Positions 31,631 to 43,000 of a stretch of 64,000 bases of DNA are shown here, in pieces. The stretch spans positions 40,656,591 to 40,720,590 of the forward strand of contig OZ022258.1 in the NCBI GenBank assembly GCA_963978905.1, in the 5' to 3' direction. Within the stretch, counting starts at the first letter, position 1. Each line of letters begins with the position of its first letter. The notes below the pieces were generated by a model, which saw only the letters and a list, made by a program, of their open reading frames with translations, did no database searches and had not been told where the DNA came from. Position numbers and translations under genes: made by a program. This DNA comes from Trichostrongylus colubriformis. Taxonomy: Eukaryota; Nematoda; Chromadorea; Rhabditida; Trichostrongylidae.

Positions 31631-32972
31631 TGCTGCCTCATGATAGTGAACTGATAGTAGTTGGATATCAGAACACAAATATTTGCAACACTATCGCAAA
31701 TATCATCCTAGTGAGGTTCATTTTTTAGCGATGCGCGGCTGCATGGTGAACGCTGGTAGGTGCTTTTCCAGTGTAGCCTTATAAAACAAGCGATTTTCAG
31801 CTTTGGGTCGCACTTTAAAGACAGTAGTAGGCGCCGTGAAGGTAATGAGAAACTCCTGGAGTGAGTTATACATATGGAAAGTGGCGGTCAAGAAGACAAT
31901 TTGGAGCACAGTTTCCGGTAAAAGGAGCGCCCCGAGATTTGGAAGGAGGCATCGTTTTTCGTAGGCTTCGCCTTTCTTGACGTGGTCCGCCTCTTTGGGC
32001 CGACTTTACGAACAATGACTCAGTAGTGGAGTGAATGGTGCCTGACATGTGGGCATCCGTGGTAAAAACGTTCGCCGGTACGTATCAAAAATTGGAATGA
32101 ATGATATAACCGGATTACTGCTATCACTTTTCTCAAATAAAGACGGTGTTCCGGTGACAATTCACGTTGTTGCAAAACAACAACCTTTCGCCTCTTAGCG
32201 ATGGAGTTTGTTGAACAATGATTAAAGACAGCATTAGGGTGATGTAGTAATGGAGAAATCCCTACAAGAAGTGACTCACATGGTAGTCCTGGGCCTAAGA
32301 AGCCTAGCTGTGGCGAAATCCCGGTGAAAAAGCGCCCTCTCGAACTGTAAAGCCGCCGCAAAACGCCGCAACCGTCCAGCTGTTCCGCCTCTTTGATACA
32401 ACGATCCCTCCTCCCGATGACGAAATTCCCGATTGACTGGAGTGAGAGCGGCCAAGGAGATGCGGCACGATCGAAGGTTTTGCGGCGCGCTTTCGCAGTT
32501 TTAGCTTGAAGCTCTCTCCAAAAAGTAAATGTTTTCGTATTTCCAAACATTCCCTTGTGTTTACCTGGCAACATGCCAATGGAAAACTAGATCAGACCAC
32601 ACGTCATTGAGGGACAGGTCGTCCGCGTCGAGAATCAACAGTGGAAAGGGGTCCTATTTCTCGGGTTTTTGGCCAATTCCATCCGTTGTTTCTTCACTGT
32701 CCATTTACTAGGCATCTCGACTTCCACATTCACTACTTTTACTTTTCGTCCGACTTTCCCCAAATGCTGCCTTTGAGATGTGGAGTTATGGAAGCGACGT
32801 CGAGTGATACTCCGGCTGCCTTCATACCAAAATTTGTGGGATTTTCGGCGGATCCGTGTATTGGTGGATCAGCGTGGAGGCGTGTCCTCACTTAGAATTT
32901 TTTACGATGTACCACCACGTTAGTCTGTCTGCATTATGGCAAACCGGCTGAGCGGAATACGAGGAAATTGTG
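31631..32972. other. No gene recognised
   Basis: A 184-codon frame on the minus strand (32020-32574) is the longest here. It has no recognisable domain, and an overlapping frame of the same strand is also open, so I do not call it a gene. Confidence 0.35.
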
Positions 32973-33043
32973 TTAGGCCGCGTTCACACTATGCGTCAAA
33001 TTGCCGCCATCGTCAATGCTGCCGCAAAGTATGAACGTCGCCT
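32973..33043. mobile_element. Very short MITE
   Basis: taggccgcgttcacactatgcg and the complement of gcaaagtatgaacgtcgccta face each other across about 30 bp. It is the same terminal family as 26655 and 31163. Confidence 0.55.
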
Positions 33044-33169
33044 AGTGTGGAAATGGACGATGCTGACCAACCGATATAAAAGAAGTCTGTATCGCTTTTT
33101 CCCGCACCGTGATACTGAGCACTAACTCAATGGTATCAAGGTATTTCAGAGGTTGAAGCATCCCTAGAG

Positions 33170-33247
33170 GCGGGGATAGCTGAGTGGTTAAGAGTGTAGG
33201 CTCAGGTCTGCAAATTTAAGACCACTGGGTTCAATCCCCATCTACGC
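33170..33247 (+). repeat. tRNA-like sequence upstream of LINE
   Basis: This 78-base segment has an A-box match (tagctgagtggttaag), a B-box match (gggttcaatcccc), an acceptor-like pairing of gcgggga with tctacgc (one mismatch and one wobble), and a 5-bp stem ggtct/agacc around the anticodon position. The D-arm is too long and the anticodon loop is irregular, so it is a tRNA-derived sequence (SINE head or pol III promoter) rather than a sure tRNA gene. The RTE-like coding sequence begins about 45 bases further on. Confidence 0.5.
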
Positions 33248-33291
33248 ACAAAACCATGCCTCGCAAGAAATTGCAAAAATGGTGACGTTCT

Positions 33292-34053
33292 GTGGTCAGT
33301 ATGCGAGGGCTACCGAGTGGTGAACGACCTCGGCTGAGTAAGTTAGTTCGAGTAGGGACTCTGGACGTAGGATCATTGACCGGGAAATCTCGAGAAATTT
33401 CCGACTTAATGAGTCGACGAAACATTCAAATCCCGTGTCTCCAAGAAACACGCTGGAAAATCGCCAAGGCAAGGGAGATTGGAGAGGGAGTCAAACTATT
33501 CTTCAAATGCGAGGACACTTAACAGAACGGAGTAATCGCAGTAGCGGTTTCCCTCAAAGATTGCGTCTGCGCCACGAACAGACTCAACGGTCGACTCTTG
33601 GCAGTAAGGATTGATATACAGGAGGAATACTGGACTATAATAACCGTGTACGCACCGCAAGTCCGTTGTCCCCAGCACGAGAAGGATGAGTTCTATCTGG
33701 GCCTGTACGGCGCCATCAGGTCAGTTCCGGAAGGCGATTACATCAACCTATCAGGTGATCTGAACGGTCACGTTGGCAGAGATAGAAGGGGCTTAGAAAG
33801 GATGCACGGAGGCAAAGGGCTGGGCGTAAGAAAAGCTGAGGGAGAAAGGATACTGGACCTAGCCACGGCCCACGACTGGGCGGTCTGCAGCACGTACTTC
33901 GCAAAAAGGAGTCAATGGGTTACCTATAGCAGTGGAGGGAGACAAACGGAAGTCGGCCATACTCATAAGAAGATCAGCCCTCAAATTGTGAAGGACATTA
34001 AGGACATTAAAGTACTTCCAGGAAAGGAACTCTTACCCAACACCGACCTCTAG
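33292..34053 (+). pseudogene. LINE endonuclease domain
   Basis: The frames 33292-33522 and 33598-34053 together give an endonuclease/exonuclease/phosphatase fold: VGTLDVGSLTGKSREI (the N-terminal strand), QETRW (catalytic Glu), ITVYAPQ, and SGDLNGHVGRD (catalytic Asp/Asn). A stop near 33520 separates them. The C-terminal part, with the expected DYxL and SDHxP motifs, has decayed after about 33950. Confidence 0.78.
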
Positions 34054-34539
34054 CAGCAGGCATTGCCATAGAGCTCCCTAAGGAAACAAGATCCAAGACT
34101 GACCGGAGAATCAGATGGTGGAAGCTGCACAAACGGCCTCTCACAGGCCCAAGAGATGATCTCAAAAGAAGGATACTGGATTTCGGTCTTCCAGAACCTT
34201 ACGGTCCGACTTAGGAGACTTGGAACGATGCAGCTGGGATAATCCTAGACTGCGCGAAGGAAACACTGGGGAGACCCGAGGTGGCTTTAGAGGAGGCAAA
34301 GTAGCGTGGTTCTGGAATTAGGAGGTTCAGAGGGTACTGAAACAGAAGAAGGAAGCATACAACCGGTGGCAGAAAACGAAGAGCCCAGAACACCTCGACA
34401 CCTACAAACGCTGCGAGAGGCTTGCCAAGGCAACTGTGGCCAAAGAAGTGGATGCCTTGTACGAAAGGTTGTATGGGAAGGAGAGAGAAGTTCGTCTTCA
34501 GGCTGGCTAAACCAGACATCGAGCCACCGAGACATCGCG

Positions 34540-35492
34540 GTGATCAAGGTGGTGAAGAGCAGCGAGGGTAACATTCTGAGGAAACCAGCCGAGATCAAAA
34601 GGAGATGGCGAGAGTACTTCGATGGGCTTCTGAAAGAAGAGCTCCATCGTAAGGAAAGCCAACAGAAGGAGGCTACGGCTCGCCTCATGGTGCCTTGAAC
34701 AGCGGGAGAAGTTCGCCAGGTGGTGGTGAAAATGAAAAAATGGAAAAGCCGCTGCTCTAGATGGGGTACCAATAGAGGCATAGAGGGCACTTGGACAGTA
34801 CGGGGTGGAGTTGCTTACACGCTTTCTGAACATGGTGTCGGCCAGAGGAAAAACTGAGGATGGGTGGAGGACCAGTACCATCGCTCCCATATTCAAGCAG
34901 GAGGGGGACGCTAAGAAGTGCTCCACCGTGGAATAAAGTTGACAGCTCATACCATGAAGCTGTACGAACGGCTGATTGACTTGAAACTAAGGGAGCTCGT
35001 CACCATCTCTCAGGGGCAGTTCGGGTTCATGCCTGAGCGGTTCACCACGGATGCCATCTTCATCTTTAGACAAGTAATGGGAAAGTACCGTGAAGCGTCA
35101 GCTCTGCTACTTAGCCTTTCTGTACTTTGAAAAGGCCTTCAACCGTCTGCCACGGCCAATCTGGAACGCGCTTCGAGAACGACAGAAACTAGAGCACCTG
35201 GTCTTCCTTATAACGATGGGGCTAAGGCTGTCATACGCACCCCGTATGACAGGGGAAGTAGAGATCTCGGTCATAGTGCACCGAGGCCCAGCTCTAAGCC
35301 TGCTCTTCTTCCTGCTTACCCTAAATTGCATGGTGGAAAATCTCATAGAGGGATCACTAAGGACCAGTCAGTCCAATCTACGCTGCCGACGTTGCCCTGA
35401 TAGCGGATACCAGAGGAGAACTTCAGGCGAAGGTGCAGAGATGGCAGGCAAGGCTGACAGGGAACGGCTTACGAGTAAACGTCGAGGCTGAT
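34540..35492 (+). pseudogene. LINE reverse transcriptase remnants
   Basis: Recognisable pieces are TAHTMKLYERLIDLKLRELV, then GQFGFMPERFTTDAIF (an RT signature around 35010-35070), FEKAFNRLP (normally FxKAFDxVP, so the first catalytic Asp is Asn), and a region near 35375 that reads YAADV in place of YADDV. Several frameshifts break the coding sequence. It is not functional. Confidence 0.75.
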
Positions 35493-37013
35493 TCCTCATG
35501 ACTCGCTTCAAAATGGTTTTTTGCTATTCGGAATACCATATTTATAATCAGTATTCGGATCTCTGACGATCCGTCTAGGCATCAATTGAAACCCTTTCTC
35601 GGGAGCAAAGGTGCTATGGTGGCGTTGTCAGGGACGCAGAGTGGTAAGCAGATTAACAGTTTTCGATTTTTGCATCGCCGAAATGGGAATTTTTTGATTT
35701 TTTGGCTCTTTTATGTTTCCGTTTGTTTACTGTATCTAGCAGAGTGATTTTGAGCAGAGTTGGGATGATGGGATTCTGTGAACAATTCCTCATGCACATT
35801 AAACATCAAATGCATCATGGTGACTAACGGATCGCTTGTGTGTGCAATTTGTGTCATCTGAACACATCGTGCGCGTGTCGCTTCTATTTCTAGTGTCAGC
35901 ACTACGAAAGGCGTCTTCCTGTGTGCATGTTATCATTAGCTCTTGAAGACCGGAAAAGGAAAGTGATTCTCGTGAAGGTGGCACGGCGTCCAATGTTGAA
36001 TTGTTTGGACAAGCGTGGGATCAAGAGAAAGTGAATCTCTTCCCGTCTACTTGCGGCTTGCCTGCTAGTGTTGTGTTGTCCATTTACCCACAATTCATGG
36101 GCGATAATGTCAGGGTCCAAATTCTCTATGAATGATACACTATGTGTGGACCCAGCACTACATGCATTGGGGTACAGGCATGGCGCTTCCCTTTCAACTC
36201 ATCTGTCAAGTTTATAGCTGTAGCGCTAGAAAAAGTGTCAGGCGTGTCAATTTGTTTAAAGCAGTCCTGGGATGGCATTGGAACGTATCACTGAAGGAGA
36301 TCTCCGTACTATATCAACTATCGTACAGTCCATTTGGAAGGTCTGTAGAGGGCTCACTCTCATGCGAGTCCGTAGGCCACGCCCTATCAGTCGCTCCGAA
36401 ATGGACTGTATTCAATACATTTCCAACGTTTTGCATGCGATATAAACGTTCGATACTGACGCTGCAACCCACCTTTTCGTCTTCATAAAACCGAGGCGTT
36501 CACGAGGTTTCTCTTTGCGACCTTGCTTTGTGAATTAGAGCTACTCCAATGCTCTTTTCGTGGCTCTTTATTAGAGTCTTCTTAGCACAGAGCACGCAGC
36601 ACACATTGCTTTGTGTTTACTGCCAGGCAGCCGCTGTTTTTTGAGCTCTTTGAGCGAATAGTAAGAATGAAAGCCACAAAACTTTTGTCGCGATCCAGCC
36701 ATGAAGACTTTAATGACGTCAATTTTTATCTTCTGATTGAATTGAGGAAGGAATTCAGCATTTTCCAAACCGATTTTCGAGCTTTCATATGCTGATTGCT
36801 AGCCTCCTTCCTACCAACTGCACCTTCAAGGCGTGAGGAAATGATTTTATATTAGCAAAAGGCGCTGGGAAATTGTTCTGTGCCGTGCGACGATCGTTAA
36901 ACGGTTCCGTCAAGCTTGTGCTTGCTGATTGTTTGTTCGCTTACTATTTTCGCTTCGCAATCGAGTAATCTGTCATATCGTCATATTGCTTGTGCTAATT
37001 AGATTCTTTATAG
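35493..37013. other. No gene recognised
   Basis: The upstream start exon of the membrane-protein gene at 37014 may lie here, but I cannot place it. Frames at 35711-36488 show no known domain. Confidence 0.35.
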
Positions 37014-40000
37014 TTGCAGTTGTCTTGGTGGCTTGGATAGCCTCACCACTGGTTGAAGCTGCTATTAAATGCTTTAGAGGCACTGAATCGAATCATGAGG
37101 TAGTGAGACTCAAGGTGGGCAATTTTGACATTTCCTAAAATATTACTTGTCGACTATGTGCGAGATAGAATCACGGGAACAAATTGTGCGATCACCGGGA
37201 ACTCAGACGAACTCCCTTTCCATAAATCTTGCCTGAAATTGGAGTAATTGCCCGAATTCATCCTAAGAACGACAAAAAATATGCTAGAGCTAAAACTATA
37301 TCGCAGTGAGGTCGGAGGACGGAGCTCTTACCAATGGAGCGGGGCTGAGGAACCGGGGACAGTAAGCTAAACGGGTATCTTCTGCCTAAGGCCTCGATCA
37401 CACATGCTAATCAACTCAGCAAAGGAACGGCTATTATAAATCTCGTAATAGCCAGGATAAGAGCATCAAGAGTGTGTCCTACACTATATAAGCGGCTAAG
37501 CGTCTCTTGGTGTGCGTCTGTGTGTTTCACCGGAATTCCACAACTCGCGTATCAGCAATCACAGAATCCTGATTTTTTAAAGTGTTATGGGAGAGGGTGG
37601 GTGATAGGAAGCCAACAACGGTGGGTGTTCAGAATTCATAACGACTGATAAACAAATATTTACTTCGAACTTTGTCAATAGAAGAGAAAATTTGCCATCA
37701 CATTAGGCGTGTTAGACGCACCTCTTCAAGGTAAAATAAGAGAGACTTTTCGAAGTATGCATTCTGGCAATTCTGGGTGAGGTACGACTGGGTGCCATAG
37801 CAATGACGAGGGGCATTATAGAGTCTAGGTGATGACGCATCACTTATATGTCTAAATTGTTGAAGGCTATAGGCTGACATGCTTTGACATAATAATGTGT
37901 TACGAATATTTACCTTGGATCATGCACAAGGATGAAATAATTCTGAATTCACCTTGAGCAGATGCATTGCAGAAGTGATAACTACGGGCTCGTACCCTCA
38001 CGTTTAAATGATTTCAAAGAAATCCGACACATTGCCGATTCGCACTATTCCGCCAGAATAACTAGCACAGCCTCCTAGAATATGGAAAATTGCAAATATG
38101 CAACACTGCTAACTGTGGCTTACAGGATCGTACCTGCAGGGGGCAAGGTACGGCACATATTTGAAAGTCGTGTAGAGGCATTTCTGTGCAGCTTTTGACA
38201 AGTTGGACATGAAGATGATGCGTTATCATTCACCGTTCTTAGAATGCCTCTCATTGCTATAGCATCTACATATGCAATTTTTATAAGGTAATAGGGTTCC
38301 CTAGTATTGTTCCAGATCTGAGCTTCCTCTCAGAATGTTTGGTTAGGTTGATCCTGGTCAATCCCTTCCGAAGTTAACGAAAAGTTATTTCGATTGCGTG
38401 CATTATTACCTATCTCTTTTTAGTAGCCACTGTACGTAGTTTCTTCTCAAGCCGAATATCCTCACCAATTTACCAGTTTTGTTCGTTCACAGCATCGCCC
38501 GCGTCACATGAAGTGTGCAAAAAGGGCTCATTTAAAATCGCTATCAGCGAGCAGAGATTAAGCCTATTTTGCATTGATGCAATGATACGTTATGTGATTA
38601 CTGTGCGCCAGCAAAGCTGGTGCACATACAAAGTGCTAATTTCTGCACACGGCGCTGCAAGCGCATCTGAGCAATTCACAGATATCAGATTGAAAGATGT
38701 CAGCCCAAGTTTTACGCTTTATCCTCCATTACAAATTGAAAGAAGTAATGTGACTTCTTTATTGTGTGAAAAAATGAATCATGAAGTGTCGGAGCTTGGT
38801 AACGGTTTTTAGCCTGGTAGAATGTGCGCATATGAACCTGGAAGACCGTGTGCCTTCAAGGAAGAACCAGAATACAAAATTTTTGATGTCAACGAAAAGG
38901 TAAGCAAGATTAATTTCGGAGAGCCGCGTGGAAGAAAATGAGGCTTTTCTGTTGCAGTTCAAAAATAGATGTTGGCGTGGACAACACACTCGACGAGTCC
39001 TGTGTTTCTGCGTCGAGAATCTCTGCAACGGGAATTTCACTCTTCTAGAAGTTAGTGCGCTTTTCTGCTTTGTTTCTCAACGATGGGGCAAAATTCAACT
39101 GAGCCGTCCTCATAAGCGTCCCCCCAGAAAGGCCATTTGACGCGTGTATAGAGTCATCGTTTTTCCTCCATCAGTCACATGAATACATGACGAGTATTAA
39201 GAAGCACTGGCTGGCATCAAATGAACAAGATCCACAAGTGCTCGAGTGCGTAAGGGATCATTTGAGAAACAGTGAGTTACAATTGCACCATATGATAAAT
39301 ACTGTCACAAAGAGACAATTCAAGAGAATGTCTGCCAGAGCCTTTAAAATTTCATAGAAGACGGTGCAACGACTTCGCAAATAAGGTAGATTGAATGGCA
39401 TGTCGTACGTATAGTACGCGCTTGGAAGCTCCGTCCCTCGCGAAGTATTGCTGATTTACACCACTGACAATGGAAGTGGGTACAATTCAAGGGTAACTAC
39501 TAAAGGGATAAAAACACGGATCGCATACAAAAGCCTGAATAGACTTACATCTCAAGAAATTATTTGTATTATCGATCATGTTAGAGGCAAATTTTTTTAA
39601 TAATCTGGGTGAGGCTATGGCTCTGAAAATCGAGAAAATAAGGATTCGTAATGAGAAATTGTTTCATTCTGGACATTATTGCGAAGAAGTCCCTGACAGT
39701 TGACTGCAGTCAAAGAGCGGTGCTCCGTTGGAGGCACACTCCAGGATTATTGGAGTGTTGCAACCACCTCCTTGAACAGGCACGCTGGGTGTGGCTTGAC
39801 CGAGGCGTAAGCGGTTTGAAGTCGCAGAGCTGGAGGAGCCAGAACGATTCTACCATGCAACCTTCGCCCGCCCATTCTGGAGGTGATCGCAGGTAACAAT
39901 GGTGGCAACGGTGGCAACAACGTGGCAGAGGCCTGAAGGATAAGACGAAATAAGGAAGAGGTTACAGATGAGATGAGATCAGGAAGAGATTACAATGGTG

Positions 40001-43000
40001 AAGGAAACGTTGATATAGGGAAGCGAGTGATTTCACACAATTCCTCATGGTTCCAGCGAGCGAAAGAATATTCGAAGACTTACCTTCGCACGGTAATCTC
40101 GAACAAGGACATATGCTAGGAGACTTTTTAAGTCATTTTTGAAGGCTTCTGCAGATTGTTCTTGATAAGTGGGGCTCAGCACCTCTTATGTCACAGTGTA
40201 ACGATTCAACCCACCAAAGGTGATTCTGAAATGTGTATTTGAATACAGACATCAAAGTGTCTCTGCGAATTCATATCTCTTGCTTTGCTTCCTGTTATCC
40301 AGTTCCAGAGAATCTCTTGATGGTAGCAACAGGTCCCATCCATTTGTGTAAAAGCACTTTAACAATTCATAGAACGACTGTGGAGCAGCCCCCGGTGGCA
40401 AATGGTCATTGCACGCCCACTGGCTCTGAAATGCGACGGAAGTCTTCTGAGTTTCTTTCTTATTGCCCAATTGTCCCTTCTCATTTGATCTCCGCCTGCT
40501 TGCTTATCCTTGGTTTCTCTGCCGCTAAGCTGCTCAATGACCGAAATCTACTACAAAAACACCTTATGAGTGGGTGATTAGACATTTTCTCAGCAAATTC
40601 TTCATTGGAATCGACTGCGCTTACAATTCTTTGTTATATGCGACGACCTGCACATCGTATCGTAAAATTGCCTGTGACCCTCGTTTCTAAAAATAAGAGC
40701 ATCTAAACGGTATCAAAGACTTGATGGATTGAAGGAGAGTATTTAACCGCCCTTTTATCGGTGGCCTTCATATTTCAACATTGGAATACAAATCAAACTT
40801 AAAAAAGGGACAACGTTATCAAAAAAGAAAGGGGCATGAAACATAATGAGGGAACAGTGGTAGATACATGCATGATCCATGGCACTGTGAAGATGCAGAC
40901 ATGGAAATATGAAAAGAAGTAAAGGCAGAGGTGGAGGTCATGAATATGTGGAAGCGCTATCTGGCTGAAGAAGAGTACGTGAACTGACAGTTAAATTGAT
41001 CATTATGATGAAAATATGTATATAAAAAACAAATCGATCGCTTATTGTGACACCACTTGGAAATGAGTGAAAGTCCTGTGAATTTCAGAAAAAGATCTTG
41101 TCTATGAACCATCGAAAGCATCGAAAGGTAAGCCTTTGTTCAGTTAATGTAGCATTTGTACTACTTTTACAGGGTGAGGGTCTTTAGTTCATAAAGTATA
41201 CGGTAGGTTTACGGTAAGATAATTACAGGTCACTTCACACCTCCTAGCCCTGCCTATGGGATGACCCCATTTCATTGCTCGCACCGACTGTTGACCTTCG
41301 AGTAAAAAAGTAATGTTTTTATAAAAGGAAAAAGGAGAAAGTGTACAAACTAAAAATCATTCGTAGTTCGCAGTGAAACTTCATTGATACAAATCAGACT
41401 CAAGTTTGTTATCAATAACCATAATCGCGCCATGCATCTGTGCCTAAAAATATTTTCTTTACTAAATGATACATTATGATTAATAAACACCTCACTCGCC
41501 TTCAAGGCAACTAATTCATAAGGCATGACCTCCACCTGTACTTAACACAGACTTTTTTGTTGACCTACCGCTTTGTTGAAGGTCATGCAAGAGGTACTTA
41601 TACAGATTCGATGAGGGCCTATTTACAGGTGTTAACTTCGCATGAGCATGTTTCCAGGCTTCTACTACAAACTACTCCTTCGGATTCTTCCACTCACATC
41701 ATCCCACCACAACCGCATGCGTTCCGCGTGGATTACGCCCCACTACAGCATGGTTTGTACTCCTTCGGGATTCCCTTCATGTCGCTCTTCCAAGTTTCCA
41801 GCTTGCAAGCCTCTCCCTTCTTCATCCTGCTATCGTGCCATGCATGTGGCACCTCCTTCACTGTGTATGGCCTCAGCCCAATTACAGGGCCCTCTGTTCA
41901 CATCATCGCCTCCCGTTTTTATATCCTGCTCCTACTCTCCCTAGCTCCCCAGTGTCCGGCAGCTTCAACTCCAGCCCCTGCTTTCCCTCCAGCATTAGCC
42001 CCCCCCCCCACGGTTTAGCAGCTTCATCTCCAGCTCCAGCTCTACATCCCTTGCAGGTTGCAGTTTCATCACCAGCTCAAACTTCGATGTCTACTTGTCA
42101 GACCCTTGATCCCCTAGATGTTACAATCCCACCCTCCAATCACTCCCCTCATGCATCAGCTAGCCCTCCACGTACTTCCATTACAGGCGCATCGACTCAG
42201 AGCAGTATAACTTCAAACAACAGTATAACATGTTTTTGTTGTTAGTCCTGTTTCTTTCCTTTTCTGTTTGTTTTACGTAGGTAAATTAGTTTGATAAGAG
42301 CGTTGTCATAAAGACATAATTATAACTATAATTAACTATGAAAAATTTCTAGTGGATCCATTACATATTGTAAAATCGGTCCGTGGGGAAGATGTCAACG
42401 GTCACTGCAGCAATGGGAAAGGTCACCCCACAGGCAAGGTTAGGAGTTGCGAGGTGAGATGCGAAGTGACCTATGTAATCTTGTAGTTATACTACCGTAT
42501 ACCTACAATACACTTTATGAACTAAAGGTGCACACCCCTTTACAATGTCCTCTCAACGAGAGCCGTTCACGATGTCCTCTCAACGAGAGCCGACAATGAG
42601 AGCACTTCATGGGGGATAGAGGGTGAAACAAAGTTCAAGGCTTAATGCGCGTTAAGCGAATGGTAAAATTCGGATGGGATGGAATCGCCATTCATAGGAT
42701 CTCGTTTGCACCGTATCACAATGCCCCTAACTAGAGGCGCGGCATCGACGTTAAGGGCTAAATTGGACCTTAATGTTAGACACGTACATGCACCAAGGTA
42801 TTATTGTGTAGCTCTCTAACGCTCTCCATAAATGATCGTCCTGAACAGATTTTGCGAATGCAATATGGACACTAGGGACACTACCTTCAAGCGATTCGCT
42901 CATTCGATGAGAATGGAGCCATTTGGCTTCTGCAGTGCGATTATCTGGCGTTTGATCCGTCTACTTCCACTCCCTTCACCGCCTTCCATTTGTGTCGTTG

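Larger units (their letters stand above)
33250..35492 (+). mobile_element. Decayed RTE-type LINE, 3'-truncated
   Basis: Plus-strand fragments in shifting frames give an apurinic-type endonuclease, then reverse transcriptase pieces, in RTE order. The element stops at about 35490, shortly after the RT active-site region, so the thumb and 3' end seen in the LINE at 51113 are missing. No flanking duplication was found. Confidence 0.78.

Noticed and set aside
32020..32574. 184-codon minus-strand frame
   Set aside because: No domain or signal is recognisable, an overlapping alternative frame is also open, and the region is repeat-rich.
33170..33247. A functional tRNA gene
   Set aside because: The D-arm is too long, the anticodon loop has the wrong size and the acceptor has a mismatch; a tRNA-derived repeat fits better.
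34211..34950. Several minus-strand frames over 100 codons
   Set aside because: They are antisense to the LINE reverse transcriptase region, which explains the open sequence.
41557..42245. Pro/Ser-rich frames that could be a gene
   Set aside because: They lie between the inverted arms of a transposable element, are low-complexity and pyrimidine-driven, and lack splice or family evidence.
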